Assembly: GCF_009931695.1 (NCBI RefSeq)
Contig: NZ_CP048000.1
Coordinates: 4,234,501 to 4,298,500 of the forward strand
Length of the DNA stretch: 64,000 bases
Source of the DNA: Anaerocolumna sedimenticola
GTDB taxonomy: Bacteria > Bacillota > Clostridia > Lachnospirales > Lachnospiraceae
Direction: 5' to 3'
The notes below the pieces were generated by a model. It did no database searches, was not told the origin of the DNA, and saw only the letters and a list, made by a program, of their open reading frames with translations. This document shows positions 19,615-28,730 of the stretch, piece by piece. Every line of letters starts with the position of its first letter. Position 1 is the stretch's first letter. A program made the translations under genes and the position numbers.

Positions 19615-20899
19615 TAATTTGCTCATCTTTCGCTCCGGCCTTGTTTTGGTATTTGGTGTGGCGGTGTCTCTTCTTTTTGCCGGTGTGCAGCGAACACGGT
19701 CAGCTAAACTGATGATTACAGTTTTTTATGCAATTATTCTCTTCATTCAAATACTATGTTGGCAGATGTTGGGATTACAAAATACGATGAAGCTGTACCC
19801 TTTCATTACCCATATACCGTCGATTGCACTCCTCATACTATATTTCAGGCGTCCATGGCCGATTGCAATTAGTAGCGTACTGACAGCCTATCTTTGCTGC
19901 CAGATACCTCGCTGGTTTGGCTCGGTGGCAGCGGCAGTTTTCGGCAACAGTCTTGCTGATCATATCGGTTACTTGATTTCTATGTGTTTTGTATATTATT
20001 TCCTTAAAAGATATGTAGCTGACTCTGTAAGACAAATGTTTGAGCGTTCAAAACGCACCTGCCTACTTTTTGCTGCAGTACCTCTTTGGTACTATTTGTT
20101 TGACTATGTCACTACCATCTATACGGACTGGCTATATTCCGGTGTTCGAGGAGCAGTTCAATTTACTCCTTCTGTAATTTGTACCTTTTACTTAGTGTTT
20201 GTTCTCCTATACTTCAATGAAACACAAAAACAGATCAAAGCTCAGCGGGAAAGGGACATCTATGCCTCCCAATTCCATCAGGCCCGGTTAGAGCTTGACA
20301 CGATGCGTCAGATGCAAAACAACACCGTAATCTATCGCCACGATATGCGTCATCATCTATCGTTAATTGGCAGTTTTGCAGCCGATGGTGATCTCCAGAG
20401 AATCAAAAAATATCTTGCAAGTACTGAAGCGGCAATTGATTCTCTTACACCAATACGATATTGCGAAAATGAAACTGTAAATCTGATTTTATCCAACTTT
20501 GAAAGCAAAGCAAGGAAGGTGAATGTTAAACTACAAGTAGATGTCAAACTACCAGAAAAAATTGCTGTAAACGACACCGAACTTTGTGCTCTTCTATCCA
20601 ATGCACTGGAAAATGCCATTTCCGCAACTAGTCAGGTAGAGGAGGAGAAGCTTCGCAAGGTTTATATCCACGCCATTATCAATGGTAACAAACTGGTTGT
20701 TGCTACAGAAAATGCTTATGTAGGAAAGATTGAAATGGAGGGTGACTTGCCCAAATCAAATAGAACAGATGCCGGACATGGCTTCGGAATCAAGAGCATG
20801 GTTGCCATAGTGGAACGCCATGGAGGATTATATTCCCTGGAAATCGAAGGTGGGGTGTTCATCTTACAGCTTATGCTGCCGATGGAGAAGACAACCTGA
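19604..20899 (+). CDS. GHKL-family sensor histidine kinase (AgrC-like)
   Basis: About 431 residues from MLINNLLIF, where GAGGGG lies 8 bases upstream. The first 200 or so residues hold about six membrane helices, typical of peptide-sensing AgrC-type kinases. A coiled coil leads to the phospho-acceptor motif YRHDMRHHL, then an N box LLSNALENAI and G box GHGFGIKSM. No AgrB or AgrD-like gene lies next to it, so the signal is unknown; a peptide exported by the nearby NHLP system is one possibility, without direct evidence. Confidence 0.92.
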   Translation: MLINNLLIFRSGLVLVFGVAVSLLFAGVQRTRSAKLMITVFYAIILFIQILCWQMLGLQNTMKLYPFITHIPSIALLILYFRRPWPIAISSVLTAYLCCQIPRWFGSVAAAVFGNSLADHIGYLISMCFVYYFLKRYVADSVRQMFERSKRTCLLFAAVPLWYYLFDYVTTIYTDWLYSGVRGAVQFTPSVICTFYLVFVLLYFNETQKQIKAQRERDIYASQFHQARLELDTMRQMQNNTVIYRHDMRHHLSLIGSFAADGDLQRIKKYLASTEAAIDSLTPIRYCENETVNLILSNFESKARKVNVKLQVDVKLPEKIAVNDTELCALLSNALENAISATSQVEEEKLRKVYIHAIINGNKLVVATENAYVGKIEMEGDLPKSNRTDAGHGFGIKSMVAIVERHGGLYSLEIEGGVFILQLMLPMEKTT

Positions 20900-20909
20900 C
20901 GCATGTAGC

Positions 20910-20947
20910 AAAAAAGCTTTGAAATGATTGGATTTCAAAGCTTTTTT
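20910..20947. terminator. Bidirectional terminator
   Basis: AAAAAAGCTTTGAAAT and ATTTCAAAGCTTTTTT form a perfect 16-bp hairpin with A and T runs on its flanks. It sits between the convergent kinase and HD-GYP genes and can serve both. Confidence 0.92.
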
Positions 20948-20961
20948 GTAGCTTACCCGCA

Positions 20962-21801
20962 CTAAAGAAACTCAACTACTTCAATATCTTCTTCTATCGA
21001 CAAATCATAATACTCATTTTCACATTGAACTATTGGTTTCGTTATATCTATTGGGTTAATATACACTATATTACCGACTTGTTCGTTACTTAACCGAATC
21101 GATCTACCATTATAGCAGTCAATAATATTATTAATAAAAATCTGACAAATATGTGGATCCAGATGGTTGAAGCTGTTTACTTGTATTTCCTCAATCGCTT
21201 TTAAAGGTGAATTCTTTTTTCTATATGTTCTGGTAGCTGTGATTGCATCAAATGTATCAGCTATTGCTATTATCCTACTGAACAAATTAATTTTTTCTGC
21301 CTTTAGCCCCAAGGGATAACCTGAACCATCCATTCTTTCATGGTGGAATAAAATACCCTGTAACACTTCTGGATCGAATGTGTTGACGCTTTCTAATATT
21401 TTATAGCCAATGACAGGATGAGATTTCAATTTTTCAACCTCTTCTAATGTTAAAATATCAGCCTTATTTAATAGACTATCTTTAATCTTTGCTTTCCCTA
21501 TATCATGTAAAATCCCTGTACGAACCAGGTTTTCTAGTTTTAAATGATCTAGATTCAGCCATTTGCCAATGACAAATGATATAAAAGCTACATTAGCTGA
21601 ATGCGAATACATATAAGGGTTTTTATCCTGAACACTGTTTAGAAATGTTAATATGTTCGCATCATCATCTAGATATTTACAAATTTGAATAGAGCACATT
21701 TCAACAGGATTTAAGTATAAATTTCTGCCAAACCTGATATCTTCCACAATATTGCGCGAAATTATTATTGCTTGATTATAAGTCTCTTCTAAACTAAACA
21801 T
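20962..21801 (-). CDS. HD-GYP domain protein (probable cyclic-di-GMP phosphodiesterase)
   Basis: About 279 residues from MFSLEETYNQ. The ATG at 21799-21801 has GGGGGAG 4-5 bases upstream, better than the ATG at 21852. The domain (about 90-230) carries the metal ligands in HSANVAF, LHDIGKAKI, SHPVIGYKIL, HHERMDGSGYP and AIADTFDA, so both the HD and GYP signatures are intact. These enzymes usually hydrolyse cyclic di-GMP. No receiver or membrane segment is present. The 21-bp-spaced repeats 137 bp upstream match those before the LytTR regulator, so both may be controlled together. Confidence 0.9.
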   Translation of the reverse strand: MFSLEETYNQAIIISRNIVEDIRFGRNLYLNPVEMCSIQICKYLDDDANILTFLNSVQDKNPYMYSHSANVAFISFVIGKWLNLDHLKLENLVRTGILHDIGKAKIKDSLLNKADILTLEEVEKLKSHPVIGYKILESVNTFDPEVLQGILFHHERMDGSGYPLGLKAEKINLFSRIIAIADTFDAITATRTYRKKNSPLKAIEEIQVNSFNHLDPHICQIFINNIIDCYNGRSIRLSNEQVGNIVYINPIDITKPIVQCENEYYDLSIEEDIEVVEFL

Positions 21802-21937
21802 AATACTCCCCCTTTGCATACGTCTCACTCTCTTTCTATAATCTTTTTTCAAACTGATACATTTTTGTAACAGGTTTCCTTGTTCAATCGCTATGGCTTA
21901 TCATAATATTACCAAATCTTTCACTTAATAACCGTTT

Positions 21938-21968
21938 ACCGCACGAATCGTGTCTCCTACCGCACGAA
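21938..21968. promoter_or_regulatory. Second copy of the 21-bp-spaced repeat element
   Basis: ACCGCACGAA at 21938-21947 and 21959-21968, exactly 21 bp apart, upstream of the HD-GYP gene. The longer string AACCGTTTACCGCACGAA is shared with 18716-18733. Matching spacing and sequence at two sites suggest one DNA-binding regulator. Confidence 0.68.
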
Positions 21969-22040
21969 TCGTAATTTGGATTCTTGAATCTCTTATTTTA
22001 CTTATTGCCATGTCTTAGATAATAGGCTTCCATATAACTG

Positions 22041-22079
22041 AAAAAAGCCTTGAAATTACAAAATTTCAAGACTTTTTTC
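22041..22079. terminator. Hairpin terminator after lemA remnant
   Basis: AAAAAAGCCTTGAAATT pairs with AATTTCAAGACTTTTTT around a 4-base loop, with A and T runs on its flanks. It follows the stop of the lemA-like remnant on the minus strand. Confidence 0.8.
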
Positions 22080-22091
22080 TTTATAGGGATC

Positions 22092-22467
22092 TTAATTGGA
22101 TGACTTTGGTCTTGCTCTAATTCCAAGCAATTGTCGTTTCTTCGCGTCAAATTTCTGCATCGTCAGATGGTTTGATAATTACATCTACCTTGGCTACTGC
22201 TCCTCAAGATACTCTCTTTTCCGAAATCTTAACATCCCAGCAATCATGGAGACCGGGAACATACGGATTTCACGGTTAAGTTTTGTCACGCTATCATTGT
22301 AAATCAAGCGACTGGTGCGCACCATGTTTTCAAAAGTTTCCACTGCGTCTTGCTTTTATATAATTTTGATTAGTTTTTAATTCAGGGTATTGCTCTGCCA
22401 TTATGGCAATCCTCCCCAACACCTCGGAAATAACCCCTTCCTGCCGCAACACATCATTTGGCGTGAA
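22092..22467 (-). pseudogene. lemA-family remnant
   Basis: Minus-strand reading gives two pieces of a LemA-like protein in different frames: EGVISEVLGRIAIMAEQYPE and LKTNQNYIK, then after a frame change TFENMVRTSRLIYNDSVTKL and MFPVSMIAGMLRFRKREYLE. The second matches the LemA C-terminal pattern (YND-S-V-x-x-x-N, F-P-x-x-x-I-A-G-x-x-x-F-x-x-R-x-Y). The middle of the protein (the L-x-x-T-E-N-R-I helix region) is missing and the N-terminal membrane anchor is absent, so this is a real deletion and not one base-calling error. Confidence 0.7.
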
Positions 22468-22870
22468 TTAAAAAACCGTCTTGAAATCGAAAATTTCATC
22501 AGATTCCTCATTAATTTTCAAAAAACATACCTATCAGGCAAACCGTAGTTTATCTTAAGCAGAACAAAAAGTGCTATATTAATACTGTTGAAATCAGAAA
22601 TGGACATTGTGATTCAAACGATATATTTGCTAACAGAAGAAGCTGCAATGGTACGTTCTATAGTCCGGCCGAATAGAAAATACGGGCGATATCGCAAACA
22701 TACTCGACGAAAATTCTATTCTCATATGAAGAATTGTTTATAAACACAATAAAATCTGTTCATTTAAAGTTATTTCATTTGAAATAGCTTTATTTCACAT
22801 GTTTTTTCAAGGGCTAACAAAAATTGATGAGATTTTTAAAGTGCATAAATTGGCTTAAGTTGACGACATT
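22468..22870. other. Non-coding stretch with no recognised feature
   Basis: About 400 AT-rich bases on the border between the GC-richer island and the AT-rich half. I see no gene, RNA or repeat that I can name. Confidence 0.5.
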
Positions 22871-23056
22871 GCCCGCAAAGCGGGTGGTTTATTACTGAGC
22901 ATAGATCCGTTTCTCTGTTGAGAGAAACTCCTCTATGTTCAGCAGGCTAAAGCCTACAACCGGAAGAAACACGCTTTGCGAGTTTCTTCGGTTCGCGTGC
23001 GCGTTCGAATTATTGCAAGCAAGCTTGCTAATTCTCACTTTGCTTTCGCGGAAATT
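22871..23056. other. Hairpin-rich non-coding stretch
   Basis: Several short perfect stems lie in series: CCCGC-AAA-GCGGG (22872-22884); GAGCATAGA with TCTATGTTC enclosing GTTTCTC/GAGAAAC (22897-22940); AGGCT-AA-AGCCT (22944-22955); and GAAGAAACaCGC-TTT-GCGaGTTTCTTC (22963-22989). The end contains TGCTAATTCTCACTTTGCTT (23026-23045), repeated at 55353. It could be a structured RNA, a decayed mobile element or a palindromic repeat family; I cannot tell which. Confidence 0.5.
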
Positions 23057-23058
23057 AA

Positions 23059-23086
23059 GGCTGTTGCTAAATATTTAGCAACAGCC
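23059..23086. terminator. Perfect hairpin downstream of collagen-like gene
   Basis: GGCTGTTGCTAAAT and its exact complement form a 28-base palindrome 22 bases after the stop of the collagen-like gene. The T run on the minus strand is weak (CCTTAATTTCC), so it may act as a 3' stabiliser as much as a terminator. Confidence 0.6.
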
Positions 23087-23107
23087 CATCATCTATCTAT
23101 GAGTTAC

Positions 23108-24604
23108 TTATAATTTTAAAATATATAAGGAACTTACTACACTGCCCGGTGCAAGAATCGGGAATCCGATAGTTGCAAATGAATTGTTACAAATAGTAAG
23201 AACTGCCGGAGCCTGAGTAACCTCAACAATAGCACTAATTTCAATAATATTGGTAGCTGCAAATGCACCTGCCGTTCCGCCAGGAACAGGAGTACCATTT
23301 AAATTAATGGATATAGAAGTTAAGGCCCCAATAACATCCGCAGTAAAAGATACCAGATAAAAACCAGGTTCATTTAAAATAGTTTCTGTAGCATTTGGTA
23401 GAGTTATACCTGTGGGTACTGCCGGTACACTACCGCTTGAAAAAGTAAAATCATCTCCGCCAAGGATAGTAATAGACGGGTCAGTACTGTAACGATATAC
23501 ATAACTTTCTAAGCTACCTGCTGGACCTGGAGGGCCTGGAGGACCTGCTGGACCTACTGGACCGGTTGGACCGGTTGGGCCTGCTGGGCCGGTTGGACCT
23601 ACTGGACCGGTTGGACCCGGAGGGCCTGCTGGACCGGTTGCTCCTGTTGGACCTGGAGGGCCTGGAGGGCCTGCTGGACCTACTGGACCGGTTGGACCTG
23701 CCGGACCAATTGGACCTACCGGACCTGCCGGACCGGTTGCTCCTGTTGGACCTGGTTCACCTTGTGGACCTGCCGGACCGATTGGACCGATTGGACCTAC
23801 CGGACCGGTTGGACCTGCCGGACCAATTGGACCTACCGGACCTGCCGGACCGGTTGCTCCTGTTGGACCTGGTTCACCTTGTGGACCTGCCGGACCGATT
23901 GGACCGATTGGGCCTACTGGACCGGTTGGACCTGCTGGACCTACCGGGCCGATTGGACCTACCGGACCTGCCGGACCGGTTGCTCCCGTTGCTCCCGTAG
24001 CTCCTGCTGGACCTGCTTCACCCTGTGGACCTGCTGGGCCGGTTGCTCCTGCTGGACCTTGTGGACCTGCCGGGCCGGGAATTCCTGCCGGACCTGCCGG
24101 GCCTGGTTCGCCTTGTGGACCTGCCGGGCCGATTGGACCGGTAGCTCCTGTTGCTCCTGTTAAACCTATAGGTCCTTGCTCACCTTGCGGGCCAGTTGGA
24201 CCGATTGGACCTGGCGCACCTGCCGGGCCGGTTGCTCCCGTTGCTCCCGTAGCTCCCGCAGGACCTTGTGGACCTGGAGGTCCTGCCGGGCCTGCTGGGC
24301 CTCTAGGTCCCATAGGACCAATTAATCCTTGCGGACCTTGTGGGCCTTGCGGTCCGGGTGGTCCTGGAGGTCCGGGCGGTCCTGGAGGTCCGGGTGGGCA
24401 TGGAGGATACGGCGGCTTGGGGGGATCCGGTGGGCATGGAGGATATGGCGGCCTGGGGGTATCCGGCGGGTACTGGTTTGGCGGGCCGGACGGGCGTCCC
24501 TGGTTCCATGAATTACCCATACTGGTAGCTGTTACAATAGATTTATCTACATTTGAATTATCAATTGAAGATTTCGAAGTTGATGAATTATGATCAGCGT
24601 TCAT
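23108..24604 (-). CDS. Collagen-like glycine-x-y repeat protein with BclA-like C-terminus
   Basis: A 498-residue protein; GGAG lies upstream of the ATG. Residues 1-35 are polar, 36-75 are proline-rich ([20 protein letters not shown], with two Cys). About 95 uninterrupted G-x-y triplets follow (roughly 72-360), then a globular domain of about 130 residues (ESYVYRYST ... SSLYILKL) of the kind that caps bacterial exosporium collagens such as BclA. There is no signal peptide, which suits a spore-surface protein assembled in the mother cell. It stands alone in its transcription unit, with a hairpin downstream. The spore location is inferred from family resemblance. Confidence 0.9.
   Translation of the reverse strand: MNADHNSSTSKSSIDNSNVDKSIVTATSMGNSWNQGRPSGPPNQYPPDTPRPPYPPCPPDPPKPPYPPCPPGPPGPPGPPGPPGPQGPQGPQGLIGPMGPRGPAGPAGPPGPQGPAGATGATGATGPAGAPGPIGPTGPQGEQGPIGLTGATGATGPIGPAGPQGEPGPAGPAGIPGPAGPQGPAGATGPAGPQGEAGPAGATGATGATGPAGPVGPIGPVGPAGPTGPVGPIGPIGPAGPQGEPGPTGATGPAGPVGPIGPAGPTGPVGPIGPIGPAGPQGEPGPTGATGPAGPVGPIGPAGPTGPVGPAGPPGPPGPTGATGPAGPPGPTGPVGPTGPAGPTGPTGPVGPAGPPGPPGPAGSLESYVYRYSTDPSITILGGDDFTFSSGSVPAVPTGITLPNATETILNEPGFYLVSFTADVIGALTSISINLNGTPVPGGTAGAFAATNIIEISAIVEVTQAPAVLTICNNSFATIGFPILAPGSVVSSLYILKL
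23515..24395 (-). repeat. Collagen-triplet coding repeat with internal duplication
   Basis: 9-bp based repeat encoding G-P-x, G-A-T and G-P-Q triplets. A longer block of about 117 bases (starting [20 protein letters not shown] and running through [19 protein letters not shown]) occurs twice almost unchanged, showing recent duplication. Confidence 0.88.
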
Positions 24605-24750
24605 GCAAAAACTCCTTTCTAAATGGATCAGGATATATAATCCTTACAGTATAATAATATGGTTCTTGCATACAAAAGGTGCAACAAAATTCAGCAATAT
24701 TCAATTTTATTTAACATAAGGCGCAACCTATTATCGTTTCTATTTAATAA

Positions 24751-26523
24751 TCAGGATAAAGTATAGGAATGAAGCAGTTCCTCAAGTTTTCCTGCCTGAC
24801 TTATGAAATCATTACTCATAGCCGAACTTTCCTGTGAGGCTGCAGAATTCGTTTCGGCAATATGCGTAATCTGTTTTAGATATGCCATGGAATCCTGTAA
24901 TTTTTCTTCCTCTCTTTTAGAATTGTCCGCTATACTTACCATAACCTGATTGGTTTTTTCGGATTCCGCAAGAATTAATTGAAACTTATCTGCTGTTTCA
25001 TTTGCAACCAAAACCCCATCTTTTATAGCGTTTATTGTACCATTTATAAGTTCAGCACTGGATTTAACCGCATCTCTGCATTCCGAAGCTAATTTGCCTA
25101 TTTCTGCAGCAACTACACCAAATCCTTTACCCGCATTACCTGCTCTTGCTGCTTCTATGGATGCATTAAGAGATAATAAATTCGTCTGCTCCGCTATTGC
25201 TTCTATTACATGAATTACCTTTGAGATTTTACCGGAATGTTCTGCAATTGCTTCCATGGCATGTACCAATGCCGTCATATGACTATTACCGAGCTGTGCC
25301 GCAGTGACGGTATTTTTAGATAGTTCCCGAATGTATAAGGCATCTTTAACATTTGTTTCGGCTAAAATAACTATTGTATGGATTTGTTCTGCTAATTGAC
25401 TAATTGCACTCATTTGTTCTGAACCACCCTCAGCAACAATTTTCGCAGTCTGGGAGATTTGATCCGCACCAATTGTTATCTGTTCTGCAGTATCTGAAAT
25501 TATTTGTATCATATTACGTAAAGAAATTATTGTATTATTGAGTGAATTCTGAATCGGTTTAAAATCTCCTTCATATTCAATTGAAACATGGGCAGTCATA
25601 TCTTTTTCTTCCAGCTGTTTTACCGTATCCGTTATATCGGTAATATAATTCTTAAGCTTATGTACAGTTTCCATGACAGAATCACATAAAGTACCCATTT
25701 CGTCTTCTGAAGACTTTATGATTTCAATTCCTAAATCGCCTATTGATAAGGAATCCATTGCCTTCTCCAATTTAGCTATAGGTCCCGTAATACTTTTTAT
25801 GGTTATTTTCAACAAGTAAATACAGCTGCCCGCTCCTGTGAGAATTAAGAGAATGAATATAAGTATACTTCTACTAACAGTCTGGTCCGCTTGTTTCATA
25901 TAATCTTTACCATAAATAACAAAATTACTTTCAATATCACTGAGTTCTGTAACAATATGATCTAATATCGGCACATAATCATTTTTGTAGATACTGTATA
26001 TTTTATCCTGATCAAAGGAATTCGCACTCTCTAATATCAGACTTCGATACCGGTTACCTTTCTCAAATTCTGATTTTAAATTATTCACCGTTTCTATATT
26101 ATCATTTTTAAGCAAACTTAATGCATTCGATAATTCGTTAACACTCGACTCTAATTTATCATATTCATCCTCTGAAGCTTCAATATACTTTTTGCAAAGT
26201 TCTTCTTTTTTAGTCATATAAGCCCTATAAATGTTATTTTCTATGTTTTTCATGGCAACCTGTGACTTCAGTACATTTTCTTCTACAGTATAAGGTCCGT
26301 CATAAAACCGATTTAATTTACCATCTATAATCTTCATATTAACAATACCAATTATTACAATAAATAAAGCGATAAGCCCCGTGTATAAAAATGTTAAATT
26401 TAATCTTTTATATATAGATAAATTTAAGAATTTATTTCGGTAATCCTTAATACCACTTATTTTTACCTTGCCCTTTCTTATTCGTATTTCGGCTTCTTTA
26501 CTATTTCCTTTTTCTTTTTTCAT
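24751..26523 (-). CDS. Methyl-accepting chemotaxis protein
   Basis: 590 residues. A membrane helix at about 45-65 is followed by an extracytoplasmic four-helix-bundle-like sensor, a second helix at about 218-240, a HAMP domain and a long cytoplasmic coiled coil. The signalling tip reads [20 protein letters not shown], close to the canonical hairpin sequence, so it should engage CheW/CheA. No CheR-binding tail is visible. The ligand is unknown. It is alone, between the collagen-like gene and the HMA-SafE operon. Confidence 0.93.
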   Translation of the reverse strand: MKKEKGNSKEAEIRIRKGKVKISGIKDYRNKFLNLSIYKRLNLTFLYTGLIALFIVIIGIVNMKIIDGKLNRFYDGPYTVEENVLKSQVAMKNIENNIYRAYMTKKEELCKKYIEASEDEYDKLESSVNELSNALSLLKNDNIETVNNLKSEFEKGNRYRSLILESANSFDQDKIYSIYKNDYVPILDHIVTELSDIESNFVIYGKDYMKQADQTVSRSILIFILLILTGAGSCIYLLKITIKSITGPIAKLEKAMDSLSIGDLGIEIIKSSEDEMGTLCDSVMETVHKLKNYITDITDTVKQLEEKDMTAHVSIEYEGDFKPIQNSLNNTIISLRNMIQIISDTAEQITIGADQISQTAKIVAEGGSEQMSAISQLAEQIHTIVILAETNVKDALYIRELSKNTVTAAQLGNSHMTALVHAMEAIAEHSGKISKVIHVIEAIAEQTNLLSLNASIEAARAGNAGKGFGVVAAEIGKLASECRDAVKSSAELINGTINAIKDGVLVANETADKFQLILAESEKTNQVMVSIADNSKREEEKLQDSMAYLKQITHIAETNSAASQESSAMSNDFISQAGKLEELLHSYTLS

Positions 26524-26656
26524 AAGTTTTCCCCAACTTTCTTATTACTTACATTCTGCTTTTTCGTCTTTTTTCCAAATAAGAATATCAATTTTAAGTA
26601 AAACGTATATTTAAGAATTGTTAATATTATGTAAAGAAACAGGAATAAGTACCCAA

Positions 26657-26709
26657 AACAATAAGGGACACGATGCAAAATTAACTTTCACATCATGTCC
26701 CTTATTGTT
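26657..26709. terminator. Terminator of the HMA-SafE operon
   Basis: AACAATAAGGGACACGATG and CATCATGTCCCTTATTGTT form a long stem (one mismatch), followed on the minus strand by TTTTGG. It lies 40 bases after the last gene of the operon. Confidence 0.85.
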
Positions 26710-26748
26710 GGTGCAAAGCAGCGTAAGTATATGAAGTCTTATTATTAA

Positions 26749-28062
26749 CTATTCTACAACTGTAATGGAACTGCGTATCATTCCCATCCAGCAGCTGTAT
26801 CCATATTTACCTGCTTTCGTTGGTGTAAATTCTATAACATTATCTCCTTCTTTCAGGTTAACTTTAAGATCATATTCCGATATAATCATTTCATTATTAC
26901 ATCCATTAATCATTCCCTTATCGGCCTTAATGGTCCATTTAACCGGGATCCCAGCTTTTACGGTGATTGCCGGATATCTTCCATAATCCAGAGAAGTAGT
27001 TATCGATTGATACTCCCCATTGCTCTCTGCAACGTTAACGGATTCCGCACTGGTCTGTATCTGGGGAACAGTTATACCGGATAAAGCCAACCCGTTATTA
27101 AGCATTCCAATACCTAATACAACAACCAGCATGGCACAGACAGCCATCATTTTTTCTGTAAATCGTTTATTTAATTTACTGCTTAAGGTTCCAAGGATGT
27201 ACATTAAAGGAACCGTACCAAGACTAAATAAGAACATGGATAAAGCACCTGCAAAAAAACTTCCGGTCGAAAGAGCATAAAGCTGCATACTTTGCAGAGG
27301 GCCGCATGGCATTAAACCATTTAACAAGCCAATATAAAAGGATGAATGTTTTTTATATTTTTCTTTACTAATCCTCTTACCGATAAACTTTGGCATTCGT
27401 AAATTAAATCTGCGGAGCCACGGAAAAATATTAAGCATATTTAAACCCATGATTACCATAAAAACTCCTGCAAATACTGCAATTGCACCGCGGAATCCAC
27501 CGCCGAAGCTGATTACGGAGCCCAGTTCACCTACAATGCCACCAATAACAGTATAAGATACCACACGTCCGAGATTGTATAAAAGATTCGGTAATATCAC
27601 GGAATGGCCGCCCTTAACTGAGTTAACGCTTTGCGCCAGATTTATACCGCCACACATGGCTACGCAATGGAGTGAGGTCAAAAGTCCAATCAGAAACAGC
27701 ATTCCGTATCCCATATTATTTTGTATCTGAGGGAAGAAATTAGTAAAATCCAGTAAGCCAAAATGTTTTAATATAATATATCCGCCAAACAACATAATTA
27801 AAATATAGATTGCCTGGGAATTTAGGGCCGGTTTCGTTTCAGGTAAGTCTTCAACCACTTTATAATCTAAATGGTTAATAGCTGATTTAATTTTTTCAAG
27901 CTTTACAATATCCTCATCATAGACTACGAAAACTTCACCTTTGCCGAAACTTGCCTTAACAGTTTCTACACCTTTTAAACCGGATAAGGTATTTTCAATT
28001 GTCAGTTCACAATGTGCGCAGCTCATACCTGAAACTGATAATTTCTTTTTTATCTGATTCAT
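26749..28062 (-). CDS. HMA domain - SafE-type membrane protein - cupredoxin-like fusion
   Basis: 437 residues with three parts. Residues 1-70 are a heavy-metal-associated domain with the metal motif GMSCAHC. Residues about 85-320 are a sulfite-exporter/UreH-like (DsbD-related) membrane domain with SLHCVAMCGGINLA and NGLMPCGPLQ, each holding the conserved Cys-containing motifs. Residues about 340-437 resemble a cupredoxin, but the usual His ligands are not obvious; Cys and Met are present (GCNNEM, YSCWMGM). The start codon overlaps the stop of the upstream gene by one base. Such fusions are linked to copper handling or to moving electrons across the membrane; the exact substrate is not shown by sequence. 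Confidence 0.85.
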   Translation of the reverse strand: MNQIKKKLSVSGMSCAHCELTIENTLSGLKGVETVKASFGKGEVFVVYDEDIVKLEKIKSAINHLDYKVVEDLPETKPALNSQAIYILIMLFGGYIILKHFGLLDFTNFFPQIQNNMGYGMLFLIGLLTSLHCVAMCGGINLAQSVNSVKGGHSVILPNLLYNLGRVVSYTVIGGIVGELGSVISFGGGFRGAIAVFAGVFMVIMGLNMLNIFPWLRRFNLRMPKFIGKRISKEKYKKHSSFYIGLLNGLMPCGPLQSMQLYALSTGSFFAGALSMFLFSLGTVPLMYILGTLSSKLNKRFTEKMMAVCAMLVVVLGIGMLNNGLALSGITVPQIQTSAESVNVAESNGEYQSITTSLDYGRYPAITVKAGIPVKWTIKADKGMINGCNNEMIISEYDLKVNLKEGDNVIEFTPTKAGKYGYSCWMGMIRSSITVVE

Positions 28063-28688
28063 TAGAATTTCTTCCAGTTCGTGAATTTCTCGGCATTATC
28101 CTTTAAGAATTTAGCCGGAATAACGATTTCTGTATCATTAGCTGTTTCGTCATCTGCTGTAATAGGTACAGGATTACAACCGCCGCGCTCCTGTCCAATC
28201 ATATCCAGGCTGAATTGGTTACCGCAGTTCTGACATTGAAAAGAATCACCTTGTTGTTCAAAATAAGCATAAGGGCTGCCGTTACATACCTGACAGGTGT
28301 TTAAAGCTGTACGGATTGTACCGTCACTTGCTTTTACTGCAAATAATCCCATCGTTGTTCCATTGGAATCATATTCATAAAATGTTGCATTTTCCGTAAT
28401 ATCGGCTACATTAATCACTACATCCCCGTTATCATTTAATACTGCTTTTTTTGCATTGGAATCTGTAGAAGCGGCAGCTTCTGATGTATTTGCAGTACCG
28501 TCAGTTTCTGACTTATTTGCAGAAACGGTAGTTTCTGTTGTATTTGCAGCACCTGTATTCGAATTTTTATCTCCTTTTGGTGCAAATAAAACAAGTGACA
28601 AAGCGATAGCAGCTACGGCTACAGCACCGATCATAAGGGGATTCACCTTTTGGTTTTCTGGTTTTTTAGTTTGTTTCTTATTTGCCAT
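28062..28688 (-). CDS. DUF2318/FtrD-like Cys-rich secreted or anchored protein
   Basis: 208 residues. One membrane helix (about 18-36) near the N-terminus is followed by a low-complexity Ser/Thr/Asn/Ala linker. The C-terminal domain (about 85-208) has CQVCNGSPYAYF and CQNCGNQF, two CxxC pairs, and MIGQERGGCNPVPI, the pattern of the DUF2318 family of membrane-associated metal or Fe-S proteins. It is flanked by the HMA-SafE fusion downstream (1-base overlap) and a Cys-containing secreted protein 42 bases upstream, so the three probably act together in metal or redox handling outside the cell. Confidence 0.85.
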   Translation of the reverse strand: MANKKQTKKPENQKVNPLMIGAVAVAAIALSLVLFAPKGDKNSNTGAANTTETTVSANKSETDGTANTSEAAASTDSNAKKAVLNDNGDVVINVADITENATFYEYDSNGTTMGLFAVKASDGTIRTALNTCQVCNGSPYAYFEQQGDSFQCQNCGNQFSLDMIGQERGGCNPVPITADDETANDTEIVIPAKFLKDNAEKFTNWKKF

Positions 28689-28730
28689 TATTTATTCCTC
28701 TCTTCTAATCTAAGTAGTTTCATCGTTTTA

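Noticed and set aside
22096..22302. 68-codon plus-strand frame near the island boundary
   Set aside because: The minus strand here matches LemA; the plus-strand frame has no family resemblance or ribosome site.
23566..24163. Plus-strand frames of 133-144 codons rich in Leu/Asp or Trp/Thr
   Set aside because: They mirror the collagen triplet repeat on the minus strand and have no independent start signals.
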